Shown here in pieces: positions 52,687-61,286 of a stretch of 64,000 nt of DNA. The stretch is taken from positions 14,312 to 78,311 of the forward strand of contig JBCBUY010000004.1 of NCBI GenBank assembly GCA_039817885.1, in the 5' to 3' direction. The notes below the pieces were generated by a model, which was given only the letters and a program-made list of their open reading frames with translations, did not search any database and was not told the DNA's origin. This DNA comes from CALLCD01 sp039817885 (lineage in GTDB: Bacteria > Pseudomonadota > Alphaproteobacteria > Caulobacterales > Hyphomonadaceae). Position 1 is the first letter of the stretch, and each line of letters starts with the position of its first letter. The position numbers and the translations under genes are program-made.

Positions 52687-54129
52687 ATGTCAGACGCGTC
52701 CGGAGGGTTGAAAGAGACCTATCCATTCTACGTCGCCAACAAACCTGAAAGCCCAAACGCCGACCTTGCCGTAACAGACAAGTATTCCGGGGAGATCGCC
52801 ACACGCGTTGCCCTCGCCGATGATGCAACGATCGACCGGGCTATCGGAGCTGCCGAAGAGGCTCGTGAAGCTTGCGCAGCGATGAAATCCTACCAGCGGC
52901 GCGAGGTTCTCGACCATTGTGTAAAACGCTTCACGGAACGATTTGAAGAGCTTGCCTATGCCCTGACCATCGAAGCCGGCAAGCCGATCAAGGACAGCCG
53001 CGGCGAAGTCACCCGCCTTATTGAGACCTTTCGGATCGCTGGCGGCGAAGCGGAGCGCATCTATGGCGAAGTGATGCCCCTCGATAATGCCGAGCGCGCA
53101 GCGAACTATCAGGGCATGTGGAAACGCGTCCCGATCGGACCATGCTCCTTCATTTCACCTTTCAATTTTCCTTTGAATCTCGCAGCGCACAAAGTGGCTC
53201 CAGCATTGGCCGTAGGATGCCCATTTGTCTTGAAACCTGCTAGCCTGACCCCGATCGGCGCGCTTATTATCGGTGAGACCCTAGCTGAAACAGATTTGCC
53301 GCCGGGAGCCTTCTCCATTCTTCCCGCAAAGCGTGACGGCGCGCGACTCTTTACCGAAGACGAGCGACTAAAGCTGATCTCGTTCACCGGATCCCCAGGT
53401 GTCGGATGGGATCTGAAGGCCAAAGCTGGCAAGAAACCAATCATTCTCGAGCTCGGTGGCAATGCCGCCGTCATTGTCGAAGATTGGGATACGGACGATG
53501 CAGTTGAACGCATCTTGTTCGGAGCGTTTTATCAATCCGGGCAGAGCTGTATTTCGGTCCAACGCGTGCTCGTTCGTGACGACATTTACGACGAGGTGAA
53601 AGATAAGCTGGCAACTGCAGCCAACAAGTTGATCGCTGGCGACCCCAGAAAGGAAGACACGTTCGTCGGCCCAATCATCTCAGACAAAGAAGCCAACAGA
53701 ATTGAGGGCTGGATTCAAACAGCAGCGGACGCAGGTGCCACGATCCTGAGTGGCGGCAGGCGGTCGGGCAATGTCATTGAGGCCACGATACTGGAAAATG
53801 TGCCTCGGGATCAAAGCGTCGTCACGGAGGAGGCCTTTGGTCCAGTTCTGGTCTTGTCGAAATACAGCGATTTCGACGACGCCCTCGCCGAAGTAAATAA
53901 CAGCGCCTTTGGCCTTCAAGCCGGCGTCTTCACTCGGGATCTCTATAAGGCCCACAAGGCCTGGGACGTATTGGATGTCGGGGGTGTCGTCATCGGCGAT
54001 GTGCCATCTTGGCGCGTGGATCATATGCCCTATGGTGGCGTGAAAGACTCAGGTCTGGGCCGTGAAGGTCTGCGCTGGGCGATGGAGGATATGACCGAAG
54101 TTCGACTCATAGTCATCCGCACCCCGTGA
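52687..54129 (+). CDS. NAD(P)-dependent aldehyde dehydrogenase
   Basis: 480 residues with the ALDH catalytic set: Asn160 in SPFNFPLN, Glu255 in LELGGNA and Cys288 in YQSGQSCIS. The cofactor-binding FTGSPGVG is also present. Cytoplasmic, most like the lactaldehyde/glyceraldehyde-3-phosphate (non-phosphorylating) branch. It follows the acetolactate-synthase-like gene in the same operon and would oxidise the aldehyde that enzyme makes or tolerates. Confidence 0.92.
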   Translation: MSDASGGLKETYPFYVANKPESPNADLAVTDKYSGEIATRVALADDATIDRAIGAAEEAREACAAMKSYQRREVLDHCVKRFTERFEELAYALTIEAGKPIKDSRGEVTRLIETFRIAGGEAERIYGEVMPLDNAERAANYQGMWKRVPIGPCSFISPFNFPLNLAAHKVAPALAVGCPFVLKPASLTPIGALIIGETLAETDLPPGAFSILPAKRDGARLFTEDERLKLISFTGSPGVGWDLKAKAGKKPIILELGGNAAVIVEDWDTDDAVERILFGAFYQSGQSCISVQRVLVRDDIYDEVKDKLATAANKLIAGDPRKEDTFVGPIISDKEANRIEGWIQTAADAGATILSGGRRSGNVIEATILENVPRDQSVVTEEAFGPVLVLSKYSDFDDALAEVNNSAFGLQAGVFTRDLYKAHKAWDVLDVGGVVIGDVPSWRVDHMPYGGVKDSGLGREGLRWAMEDMTEVRLIVIRTP

Positions 54130-54145
54130 ACACGCGGCCAGACCG

Positions 54146-55270
54146 TCAGTCCTCCATAAGCAAGTCATCCCTATGGATCACAGCCGGGCGACGCGCGGCC
54201 CCAAGAATAGTTTCCACATCGTCTGTCTGCTTGCCCGCAATACGGCGAATATCAGATGCGGAATAGGCCGTGACGCCTTTCGCGATCATGGTTCCGTCGG
54301 CAGACTTCACAGCCAAGGCAGCCCCTCGCTCAAACGTACCGTCCACAGAGGTAATCCCCACAGGCAAGAGACTTGCCCCACCAGCAAGCGCTTCTGCCGC
54401 CCCGCTGTCCACCGTCACAGCACCTTCCGGTGTGAGATGTCCTTTGAGCCAACTGCGACGTGCCTTTTGCGGTGACATCGAAGGAATGATCCAGGTCGCG
54501 CGCGCGCCCTCTTGCAGCGCCGCAAGAGGTGCTTGCCTATCTCCGAGGGTTATAACTGTCGAACACCCCGCCGCATGGGCGATTTTCGCTGCGGCGAGCT
54601 TGGTGGCCATGCCCCCGGAACCGACACCCTCGACGCTCGCACCACCGCCCATCGCTTCAATCTCCGGCGTAATACAATCAACCTCGGCTATGTGCTCAGC
54701 TGAACCGTCCGTCTTCGGATCAGCCGTATAAAGACCATCTATGTCGGACAATAGGATCAAAAGATCAGCGGATACCATTTGGGCAACACGGGCTGCCAGT
54801 CGGTCATTGTCACCATAGCGAATTTCTTCCGTGGCCACGGTATCATTCTCATTGATCACCGGGACCGTGCCGGCCTTCAGGAGCACATCAAGCGTCGCCC
54901 GAGCGTTCAGCCAGCGCCGACGGTGCTCGGTATCTTCCAACGTCAAAAGCGACTGAGCAAGTGTCAGTCCTTGAGCTGCGAAAGCAGAGGACAGAGCCCC
55001 CATAAGGAGTGGCTGGCCTATTGCCGCCGCTGCCTGCTTACCATCAAGTCGGCGCAACGCAGATATAGGCAACCGCCCCTTTCCAAGCGCGATAGCACCC
55101 GAGCTGACCAGCAGCACCTCACGGCCATCTTGTCGCCAATGGGCAATATCTGCCGCCAGACGCTTCAGCCAATCTAGTCGCGGCGTGCCATCCACATCAG
55201 CCACAAGGGCCGACCCGGTCTTCACAACGATCCGGCGGGCGGTATCCAACCTATCGCTCACGGTCGCCAT
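54146..55270 (-). CDS. proB: Glutamate 5-kinase
   Basis: First enzyme of proline synthesis: phosphorylates glutamate to glutamyl-5-phosphate. It has 374 residues with an amino-acid-kinase domain (RIVVKTGSALV; NENDTVATEEIRYGDNDRLAARVA; GVGSGGMATKLAAAKIA) and a C-terminal PUA domain from about 280 (GAVTVDSGAAEAL). It overlaps obgE by 13 bp. proA is not in the window. Confidence 0.95.
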   Translation of the reverse strand: MATVSDRLDTARRIVVKTGSALVADVDGTPRLDWLKRLAADIAHWRQDGREVLLVSSGAIALGKGRLPISALRRLDGKQAAAAIGQPLLMGALSSAFAAQGLTLAQSLLTLEDTEHRRRWLNARATLDVLLKAGTVPVINENDTVATEEIRYGDNDRLAARVAQMVSADLLILLSDIDGLYTADPKTDGSAEHIAEVDCITPEIEAMGGGASVEGVGSGGMATKLAAAKIAHAAGCSTVITLGDRQAPLAALQEGARATWIIPSMSPQKARRSWLKGHLTPEGAVTVDSGAAEALAGGASLLPVGITSVDGTFERGAALAVKSADGTMIAKGVTAYSASDIRRIAGKQTDDVETILGAARRPAVIHRDDLLMED

Positions 55271-56298
55271 GTCTCATCATCATTGTCCACCGTCTCAATA
55301 TTGTCCTCGACGTCGGAAAGATGGCGCGAAACAGCATAAAGAGCGTCCTGAACACCGATATTTGCAACACCAGAGAGCGTGAGCGGTTTCTGCCCGCTCG
55401 CATTTTTCAGCGCCGCCACCTTCTCGCTGACCTGCTCTTCGGTAAGCGCGTCTACCTTGTTCAGCGCAAGGATCTTTGGTTTGCCATCAAGTCCTGCCTC
55501 ATAAGCAGAAAGTTCACGACAAATGGTTTCATAGTCGGCGACGACATCCTCTGCCGTTCCGTCGATGAGGTGGAGCAGCACCTTGCACCGCTCAATATGG
55601 CCAAGGAAGCGCGTGCCGAGCCCAGCTCCTTCGGCTGCACCTTCGATCAGGCCAGGAATGTCCGCCAGGACGAACCGCGTATTGGTTCCAAGATCCACAA
55701 CGCCTAAGCCGGGATTGAGCGTCGTAAACGGATAGTCGGCGATTTTCGGCTTCGCGGCGCTGACGACGGAGAGGAAGGTCGACTTACCGGCATTTGGCAG
55801 TCCCACTAGCCCCGCATCGGCGATCAGTTTCAGTCGCAGCCAGATCGTTCGCTCTTCTCCTTCGGCTCCTTTATTGGCTTGTCGGGGAGCCCGGTTGGTG
55901 GACGATTTGAACCGCATATTGCCCCAGCCGCCATTGCCGCCCTTGGCAAGCAGCGCGCGCTGGCCAACCTCCGTCAGGTCGGCAATCAGAGTCTCCTGGT
56001 CTTCCTCGAAGATCTGGGTACCGACGGGCAGTTTGATCGTGCAGTCCTCACCGCCACGCCCGGTGCGCTGCTTGCCCATACCATTACCGCCACGCTTGGC
56101 TTTGTGATGCTGTTGGTAACGGTAGTCTATGAGCGTATTGAGCCCTTCGACCGCCACAGCCCAGACATCGCCGCCCTTGCCGCCATCACCACCATCGGGG
56201 CCACCAAACTCCACATAGGCTTCGCGCCGGAAAGAGGCCGAGCCATTCCCCCCCCATCCAGAGGCGATATAGATCTTACATTGGTCGAGGAACTTCAT
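55258..56298 (-). CDS. obgE: Obg-family GTPase
   Basis: Essential GTPase linked to late 50S ribosome assembly and stress signalling. It has 346 residues. The glycine-rich Obg domain (about 1-158: FRREAYVEFGGPDGGDGGKGGDVW, KRGGNGMGKQRTGRGGEDC) is followed by the G domain with GLPNAGKST, DIPGLIEGAAEG and NKVD. The order with rpmA and rplU upstream is conserved in bacteria. Confidence 0.96.
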   Translation of the reverse strand: MKFLDQCKIYIASGWGGNGSASFRREAYVEFGGPDGGDGGKGGDVWAVAVEGLNTLIDYRYQQHHKAKRGGNGMGKQRTGRGGEDCTIKLPVGTQIFEEDQETLIADLTEVGQRALLAKGGNGGWGNMRFKSSTNRAPRQANKGAEGEERTIWLRLKLIADAGLVGLPNAGKSTFLSVVSAAKPKIADYPFTTLNPGLGVVDLGTNTRFVLADIPGLIEGAAEGAGLGTRFLGHIERCKVLLHLIDGTAEDVVADYETICRELSAYEAGLDGKPKILALNKVDALTEEQVSEKVAALKNASGQKPLTLSGVANIGVQDALYAVSRHLSDVEDNIETVDNDDETWRP

Positions 56299-56303
56299 GG
56301 CGT

Positions 56304-56879
56304 TTATGTTGCGTCCTGAGGTCGCTTGTAATGCGCAGCAGACTCAATGGCGATGTCTGCCGGTGCGCCAAGAACATAGCGGGTCGCCTCAACATCGCAA
56401 TCGCGCGCTCGAACATAGTGGGTCACCGGCCCGGCCGGGCTGAAGCCAAGCTTCATCAGAACGCGGCCCGAAGCCGGATTGTCATTGATGTGGCCGGAGA
56501 CGAACTGATCGATGTTCAGTTCGGTTCGCGCCCAGTCAAGCACGCCCTCAGCCGCTTCGGTCACATAGCCCTGGCTCCAGTACGGTTTTCCGATCCAGTA
56601 ACCGAGCTCGCATATCTCCTCAGTCACGGGCACGACGCCGCAGGATCCGATCAAACCGATTTCCGGGGTGCAAACAACGAAGGGATAATCGGCGTTTGCG
56701 GCCCGCGCTTCGGTCGCCGCCTGGATCCAGGCATGCGCGTCTTCAAGCGCGTAGGGCCAAGGCGCGCGGCCAAGATTCCACGGGAGATCCTTTTCCGACA
56801 TGAGTTCGGCGACTCGCTCTGCATCGGCGGGAACCGGTGGCCGTAGAATAAGCCGTTTTGTCGTGAATTGCTCTGTCAT
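56304..56879 (-). CDS. GNAT-family acetyltransferase (RimJ/RimL-like)
   Basis: 191 residues. The family pattern is clear: TKRLILRPPVPADAERVAEL at the start, GYWIGKPYWSQGYVTEAAEGVLDWA for acetyl-CoA binding and INDNPASGRVLMKLGFSPAG at the end. RimJ/RimL relatives acetylate N-termini of ribosomal proteins, which would suit its place between ribosomal genes and obgE, but the target is not shown. It lies 5 bp before obgE. Confidence 0.88.
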   Translation of the reverse strand: MTEQFTTKRLILRPPVPADAERVAELMSEKDLPWNLGRAPWPYALEDAHAWIQAATEARAANADYPFVVCTPEIGLIGSCGVVPVTEEICELGYWIGKPYWSQGYVTEAAEGVLDWARTELNIDQFVSGHINDNPASGRVLMKLGFSPAGPVTHYVRARDCDVEATRYVLGAPADIAIESAAHYKRPQDAT

Positions 56880-56906
56880 ATCCCCTCCTCCGGTGAAGGG
56901 AGGCCA

Positions 56907-56936
56907 AAGAAAAAGGGAGGCGACCTGGCCTCCCTT
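56907..56936 (-). terminator. Rho-independent terminator after rpmA
   Basis: On the minus strand the sequence reads AAGGGAGGC, a 6-base loop, GCCTCCCTT, then TTTCTTT. The 9-bp perfect stem followed by a T-run lies about 45 bp past the rpmA stop. It would end the rplU-rpmA transcript before the acetyltransferase gene. Confidence 0.8.
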
Positions 56937-56979
56937 CGAACTTTGATGAGGCCACCTCGCGGCCTGTCGTGTCAGACCG

Positions 56980-57249
56980 CTATTCTGCTACGTCGGCAAG
57001 CGGTGTCACGGACACAAACGACTTGTTGCCGCGCTTGCGCGAAAACTCCACATGTCCTTCCACCAGAGCAAACAAAGTGTGATCCTTGCCGATGCCGACA
57101 TTGCGGCCCGGGTTCACTTTTGTGCCCCGTTGGCGCACCAGGATGTTGCCGGGCACAACTCGCTCGCCGCCATACTTCTTCACGCCGAGATATTTCGGGT
57201 TTGAATCGCGACCATTGCGGGACGAACCACCTGATTTCTTATGAGCCAT
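56980..57249 (-). CDS. rpmA: 50S ribosomal protein L27
   Basis: 89 residues, full length (MAHKKSGGSSRNGRDSNPKYLGVKKYGG start, the family signature). It is a component of the large subunit near the peptidyl-transferase centre. It lies 51 bp after rplU and is followed by a strong terminator. Confidence 0.97.
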   Translation of the reverse strand: MAHKKSGGSSRNGRDSNPKYLGVKKYGGERVVPGNILVRQRGTKVNPGRNVGIGKDHTLFALVEGHVEFSRKRGNKSFVSVTPLADVAE

Positions 57250-57300
57250 GGGACGCTCCTTGACCTTTCTTGAAGCCGTTTGAGGCGGCTTATCTCACAC

Positions 57301-57924
57301 TTAGCTGTCTTTTGCCAGTTCGGCCGCCTGGGCGACCCACTCATTCTTCTCGAATTTGCCTGCCGCACCGATCTTCTCTTCGAGCGCCGCGATGTCATCA
57401 GCAGATAGTGACGCGATCTGCGCAAAGGTGGTGATGCCTTCACCGGCGAGTTTCTCAGCGAACACCTTGCCGAGGCCTTTCAACGTGGTGAGGTCGTCGC
57501 CGCCCTCTGCTTTCGGAGCCGGAGCCGCTGATTTGGTCTCTGCAGGGGTTTCAGCCTTCGGAGCAGGGTCAGCTTTCGGGGCTGCTTTTTTCTTGGCTGG
57601 CGTCTTTTTTCCATCGGCCAGGATGGACGTGATTTTGACGACGGTCTGAAGTTGGCGGTGGCCGATTTTACGGCGATAAGTGGACCGCTGGCGCTTCTTG
57701 ACCGTAATGACCTTGTCCGCCTTCCGCTGCTCGGCAACTTCGCCGACCACGCTCGCACCGCTGACCAGAGGCGCACCAACGGTCGTACCAGCGTCGGTGC
57801 CAAGCACCAGGACCTCTTCAAAGGTGACGGCATCGCCGGCTTCGGCGTTCAGTTTTTCGACGATGATCTCGTCATTTTCGGCAACTTTGTACTGCTTGCC
57901 GCCTGTTTTTATGACCGCGAACAT
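57301..57924 (-). CDS. rplU: 50S ribosomal protein L21 with C-terminal helix-hairpin-helix extension
   Basis: 207 residues, twice the usual L21 length. Residues 1 to about 102 are a normal L21 (FAVIKTGGKQYKVAENDEIIVEKL; KRRQRSTYRRKIGHRQ-type RNA-binding end). A Lys/Ala/Pro-rich linker follows to about 141. The rest (DDLTTLKGLGKVFAEKLAGEGITTFAQIASLSADDIAALEE) is a helix-hairpin-helix-like domain as found in many alphaproteobacterial L21 proteins. The extension may contact rRNA or another factor. No frameshift: it is one open frame. Confidence 0.95.
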   Translation of the reverse strand: MFAVIKTGGKQYKVAENDEIIVEKLNAEAGDAVTFEEVLVLGTDAGTTVGAPLVSGASVVGEVAEQRKADKVITVKKRQRSTYRRKIGHRQLQTVVKITSILADGKKTPAKKKAAPKADPAPKAETPAETKSAAPAPKAEGGDDLTTLKGLGKVFAEKLAGEGITTFAQIASLSADDIAALEEKIGAAGKFEKNEWVAQAAELAKDS

Positions 57925-57993
57925 GAGGCTCGGTCCTTATCCTGCCCGCTCCGCGACTAGATTACGACAGAGCGCGTTAAAATTGGAAGAAAG

Positions 57994-58027
57994 CCCGCCA
58001 CCTCTGGGTGCCGAGCCGAAGGGCGGG
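57994..58027. other. Hairpin in rplU upstream region
   Basis: CCCGCC and GGCGGG form a 6-bp stem with a 22-base loop about 70-100 bp upstream of rplU. Read on the minus strand, it is followed by CTTTCTT. It could be an element of the ribosomal leader, or a chance pairing. The rest of the 230-bp gap between rplU and the tRNA shows nothing clear. Confidence 0.35.
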
Positions 58028-58154
58028 AAAAACCACAAAGGGAGCGTTCTGTCAAACCCGCTTAGACCATGTTTTGCAGCCCCCTGCTATGCCCGCCGAT
58101 ATGGCTCTGGGGGCTTGCGAGCGAAAAGCTCTCCCCGTAAAGACGAGGCCCCGC

Positions 58155-58244
58155 GGAGAGGTGCCGGAGTGGTCGAACGGGGCGGTCTCGAAAACCGTTG
58201 TGCTCTCGCGAGTACCCAGGGTTCGAATCCCTGTCTCTCCGCCA
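58155..58244 (+). tRNA. tRNA-Ser (anticodon CGA)
   Basis: 90 nucleotides including an encoded CCA. The acceptor stem GGAGAGG pairs with TCTCTCC, the anticodon arm is CGGT-CTCGAAA-ACCG with anticodon CGA, a long variable arm is present as in all tRNA-Ser, and the T arm contains GGTTCGAATCC. It decodes UCG. It marks the boundary between the conserved ribosomal genes and the element that follows. Confidence 0.95.
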
Positions 58245-58437
58245 GGCAGTCTTCGCTTCAGCGACCAAATTGGGTGCCCCCTGAATTCTCCCGCAAGTAC
58301 CGGGACTTGGCCGAGCCACTCCAGCAAAAGCGTCTCCAGAATCAGTCATTTCCGGTCCAAATTTCCTAATTTGCCCGGAAGTCTCCCAGCCTCTTTTTCA
58401 GGGTCAGATTTGGAATTGGCTAGTCCTCAAATTCGCT

Positions 58438-58598
58438 GATAACAGGGAATTTGGGGTGCATGGATATGTTTCACACACAGCGGAGCGGGTTAATACAAGT
58501 AACTTCAATGTATTAAGACGATTTTCGCTCGGAAAAACAGGGATTTTCAATCGCCATAACAGGGAATTGGAATCTGGTAACAGGGAATTTTCGCTCGC
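58438..58598. repeat. Cluster of AACAGGGAATT repeats next to recombinase gene
   Basis: Four copies of AACAGGG(A)ATT start at 58441, 58536, 58558 and 58579; the second lacks one base. A longer unit, ATTTTCGCTCG, occurs at 58521 and 58587. The 380 bp between the tRNA and the recombinase hold no gene I can support. The copies share orientation and lie just past the recombinase stop, as expected for a recombinase-binding or attachment region, or debris of repeated insertions. Confidence 0.6.
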
Positions 58599-58624
58599 AT
58601 TTGTGCCATCCTGCCTGGGAAGAA

Positions 58625-60172
58625 TTAGCTAAGCAATACGTTTTCCTGTCCCCGCCAGTCGTCTGAAAGCCGTTGCATCCGCGTGATGGCTTTGGCTGAT
58701 ATGTCTGGCGGTAGCGTGCCTCCGAGAACGGCATCAAGTATTCGCGGACTGAGCAGACCAAAATGCAGATTGTGGGTGATGTATTCTGGAGAGATGCTCT
58801 GCTCCTTTGCGATCTTAGAAACTGACTTGCCTTGCGTTAGCTGATCGACCCATTCGATCGCACGAAGGATCCGTTTAACGAGCACCTGATCTATTTCTCG
58901 TGATGCACCGGTTTCAAGGATGATCCGCCTTTCAACACCGCGCTTTCGCTGGTGGTAGGGGACGGTGATCCCGATAGCCGGCTGCTCACCGTCGACGACT
59001 ACAGAAATAGCTAAGTCGGTCTCTGTGATCTGGGCACGGTCCACTCGGGCAAGCAGTTGTTCATCGTCAAGATCGGTTAGATTCTCGGCAGCCAATGCGA
59101 GCTGTACATCACGGTTTGATCGAATGGCTTCAGCCACGGCCCGTTCGATTTCTGCGGCCGGGATGCGCCATCCCTCCCGTATCGACCCTGACTTGTTGAT
59201 CAGATGTTTGGAGACGTAGTAGCGATAACGCCGCCCACTCTTGCTGGCATGGCTTGGCGTCAACGGCTCACCAGCTTGATCAACAAGCTTTCCGGCTAGT
59301 GGAGATCTGCTCTTTGCATTGGTGCGGGATAGTCGTTCGCTACGACTCTGAGTCAGTTGGTCCTGAACGCGTTGCCAGATATCTTTGTCCAAGATGGGAT
59401 CATGGAGCCCGTCAAAGACTTGATCGCGATGCCTGATCTTGCCGATATAGATAGGGTTGGCGAGTAGGTGATAAAGCATGCCTCGGGAGAACGGCTTGCC
59501 ACCAGCTTGGGTGCCGTCTTTCCAGGTGCGGACTTTGGATCGAAGTCTCTTGCGATCTGTAAACTCTTTCAGGGCTCGGACAGACCCAAGCTCCAGATAC
59601 CCATTAAATAGCCGGCGGACGGTCTCAGCTTCGGTTAGGTTGATGACCAGACCGTCAGTACCCTTGTCGTAGCCAAGCGGGACAAGGCCGCCCATCCAAA
59701 TCCCTTTCTTCTTGGAGGCTGCAATCTTGTCCCGGATCCGCTCTGCCGTGACCTCCCGCTCGAACTGGGCAAAGGATAGTAGCACATTGAGCGTCAGCCG
59801 GCCCATGCTGGTCGAAGTGTTGAAGGCTTGTGTGACTGAGACGAAGGATGCTCCGGCTTTGTCTAACTGCTCGACCAGCTTTGCAAAGTCGGCGAGGGAA
59901 CGAGTAAGGCGATCCACCTTGTAGATAACGACCATATCGATGCGGCCTGCATCAATTTCTTCGAGGAGCCGTTTCAGCGCCGGTCGCTCCATCGTTCCGC
60001 CGGACACGCCGCCATCATCATAGTGATGGGGCAAGAGCTTCCAGCCCTCCTGTTTTTGGGATTGGATATAGGCCTCGCAGGCCTCTCTCTGGGCATCAAG
60101 AGAGTTGAAGCTCTGGTCCAAGCCTTCTTCGGTCGACTTGCGGGTGTAGATGGCGCAGCGGACCCTGGTCAT
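58625..60172 (-). CDS. Large serine recombinase (resolvase/invertase family)
   Basis: 515 residues from the ATG at 60172, which overlaps the previous stop (ATGA). The N-terminal catalytic domain starts AIYTRKSTEEGLDQ with nucleophile Ser13 and has YKVDRLTRSLADF and the Arg-rich active site. The recombinase domain (GYDKGTDGLVINLTEAETVRRLF, then the ANPIYIGKIRHRDQVFDGLHDPIL segment) and a C-terminal coiled region follow; the zinc-ribbon cysteines are less clear. It would catalyse integration and excision of the element. Confidence 0.92.
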   Translation of the reverse strand: MTRVRCAIYTRKSTEEGLDQSFNSLDAQREACEAYIQSQKQEGWKLLPHHYDDGGVSGGTMERPALKRLLEEIDAGRIDMVVIYKVDRLTRSLADFAKLVEQLDKAGASFVSVTQAFNTSTSMGRLTLNVLLSFAQFEREVTAERIRDKIAASKKKGIWMGGLVPLGYDKGTDGLVINLTEAETVRRLFNGYLELGSVRALKEFTDRKRLRSKVRTWKDGTQAGGKPFSRGMLYHLLANPIYIGKIRHRDQVFDGLHDPILDKDIWQRVQDQLTQSRSERLSRTNAKSRSPLAGKLVDQAGEPLTPSHASKSGRRYRYYVSKHLINKSGSIREGWRIPAAEIERAVAEAIRSNRDVQLALAAENLTDLDDEQLLARVDRAQITETDLAISVVVDGEQPAIGITVPYHQRKRGVERRIILETGASREIDQVLVKRILRAIEWVDQLTQGKSVSKIAKEQSISPEYITHNLHFGLLSPRILDAVLGGTLPPDISAKAITRMQRLSDDWRGQENVLLS

Positions 60173-60570
60173 CCAGCCACTCCGAAGAAACGGGGGCCCG
60201 ACCACTTTGTGCCGGTGATCTCCTTTGCGATGGCGCTAAGCGATCGCCAGGTCCTACCGTTCCAAAGGTAGCCGTCCGGCAAAACGTCAACGACGTGCTG
60301 ACGCCCATGCCAATCTCGAACGAGCCGCGCACCGGGCTTCGCGACCGAGCCTGGCTTGGCGCTTGCTCGATGGGCTCGCCTTAGCCGCTTTACGTATCTG
60401 TCTCTCGACTGCCCGCTCGTCTTCCATTGGAGCGCATTGAAAATAATGCGGGCCATCATGGGGCTACTGATGCGGGGCGCAGGGTCAGCACGAAACTCGG
60501 CGACCCATAAGGATTTGAGGTCGCACCTTGGAAGACGAGCGAGATCGCTGACGCTTTCAACGGTTATCAT
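60169..60570 (-). CDS. DUF2924 protein
   Basis: 133 residues. The C-terminal block GARLVRDWHGRQHVVDVLPDGYLWNGRTWRSLSAIAKEITGTKWSGPRFFG is the DUF2924 signature. It is encoded directly before the recombinase with a 4-bp overlap, its usual position in alphaproteobacterial elements. It probably assists the recombinase or binds DNA; function not proven. Confidence 0.9.
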   Translation of the reverse strand: MITVESVSDLARLPRCDLKSLWVAEFRADPAPRISSPMMARIIFNALQWKTSGQSRDRYVKRLRRAHRASAKPGSVAKPGARLVRDWHGRQHVVDVLPDGYLWNGRTWRSLSAIAKEITGTKWSGPRFFGVAG

Positions 60571-60803
60571 TATACTGACCGCTCCAATCGATAGATCGCC
60601 AATCCAGTCTTCTCGGAGGTCTTGGTATTGATCAGGTAGCCCCGTTGCCGCAGCCGTGTAATTGCGGCGCGCACGGTGTGCGGCTGCCAGCCTAGCTTTG
60701 CGCTCAGCCGATCAATACCAGCTCCTCTGCCTTTCAGTGTGCGTAACAGCTCAGCGAGCTTTGTTCCGTCCTTAGGCGGATTGAGTGAATTTGCATTTGT
60801 CAT
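60570..60803 (-). CDS. DUF3489 small DNA-binding protein
   Basis: 77 residues with a winged-helix-like core (RGAGIDRLSAKLGWQPHTVRAAITRLRQRGYLINTKTSEKTGLAIYRLE), typical of DUF3489. A good GGAGG site precedes the ATG. Its stop overlaps the DUF2924 start (TAATG), so the three genes form one operon. Likely a regulator or directionality factor for the recombinase; that is inference. Confidence 0.88.
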   Translation of the reverse strand: MTNANSLNPPKDGTKLAELLRTLKGRGAGIDRLSAKLGWQPHTVRAAITRLRQRGYLINTKTSEKTGLAIYRLERSV

Positions 60804-60806
60804 TTA

Positions 60807-60998
60807 TTACCTCCGTATTTTGCGGACGGCGTCCGCCGCACTGAGGCAAGCCCGGTCAAAGCCAGGCAGAAACCGGTCAAGTTGACCGGCAAGTGTGATT
60901 ACCGCTCGAATGGCGTTAGAAGTCCAGTCGGCAATCGATTGAATTTGGCGACTTATGCACTGGACTTCAGGGCGCATTCGAGCGGTCGTCAAAACCAT
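60807..60998 (-). CDS. Small hypothetical protein upstream of DUF3489
   Basis: 63-residue frame that ends 3 bp before the DUF3489 start and whose last codons contain that gene's ribosome site. The composition is protein-like and partly helical (IQSIADWTSNAIRAVITLAGQLDRFL). A palindrome lies inside it (60873-60889), which speaks for regulation rather than coding here. Its ATG overlaps the divergent gene's ATG at CCATGG. It may not be translated. Confidence 0.35.
   Translation of the reverse strand: MVLTTARMRPEVQCISRQIQSIADWTSNAIRAVITLAGQLDRFLPGFDRACLSAADAVRKIRR
60873..60889. promoter_or_regulatory. Perfect palindrome upstream of recombinase operon
   Basis: CCGGTCAAGTTGACCGG has 8-bp arms around a single G, 70 bp upstream of the DUF3489 start. 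The half-site GGTCAA reappears at 60854 and in the wide inverted repeat at 61287-61320. It is a good operator candidate for the DUF3489 winged-helix protein or another element regulator. Confidence 0.5.
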
Positions 60999-61212
60999 GG
61001 ATGAACTCGACCCGGCCCGAATACAAATAGTTCAAGCTCTAATCAGCCTTGGGGACGCAATCGAGGCGGCGATGCCTGGGCAGGCACCGCGGTCGACAAG
61101 AGACGAAATCTTGGACGCTATCCAAGCAACGAAAACGCACCTGCACACCGCAGTTGCTTACTTAGACAAAGCTGAAGAGTTGGCGCGTAAATCGCCGCCA
61201 AAAGCGATCTGA
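60997..61212 (+). CDS. Small hypothetical protein, helical
   Basis: 71 residues from the ATG at 60997 (an ATG at 60955 would add 14). It reads as two amphipathic helices (IQIVQALISLGDAIEAAM; RDEILDAIQATKTHLHTAVAYLDKAEELARK), like a small regulatory or antitoxin-like protein, but no family is recognised. It is divergent from the recombinase operon and precedes the DGQHR gene by 109 bp. Confidence 0.5.
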   Translation: MDELDPARIQIVQALISLGDAIEAAMPGQAPRSTRDEILDAIQATKTHLHTAVAYLDKAEELARKSPPKAI

Positions 61213-61286
61213 CGTCTGACTGCTGCTGTTCCATATGAGGGGATATGAAGAATTTCAGCTCCATCCCAAAACTAGTCGTTAGCGAA

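Noticed and set aside
58008..58439. 143-codon plus-strand frame over the tRNA
   Set aside because: It reads straight through tRNA-Ser; typical artefact.
58245..58624. CRISPR array in the repeat cluster
   Set aside because: The repeats are only about 11 bp, irregularly spaced and imperfect; no cas genes are present.
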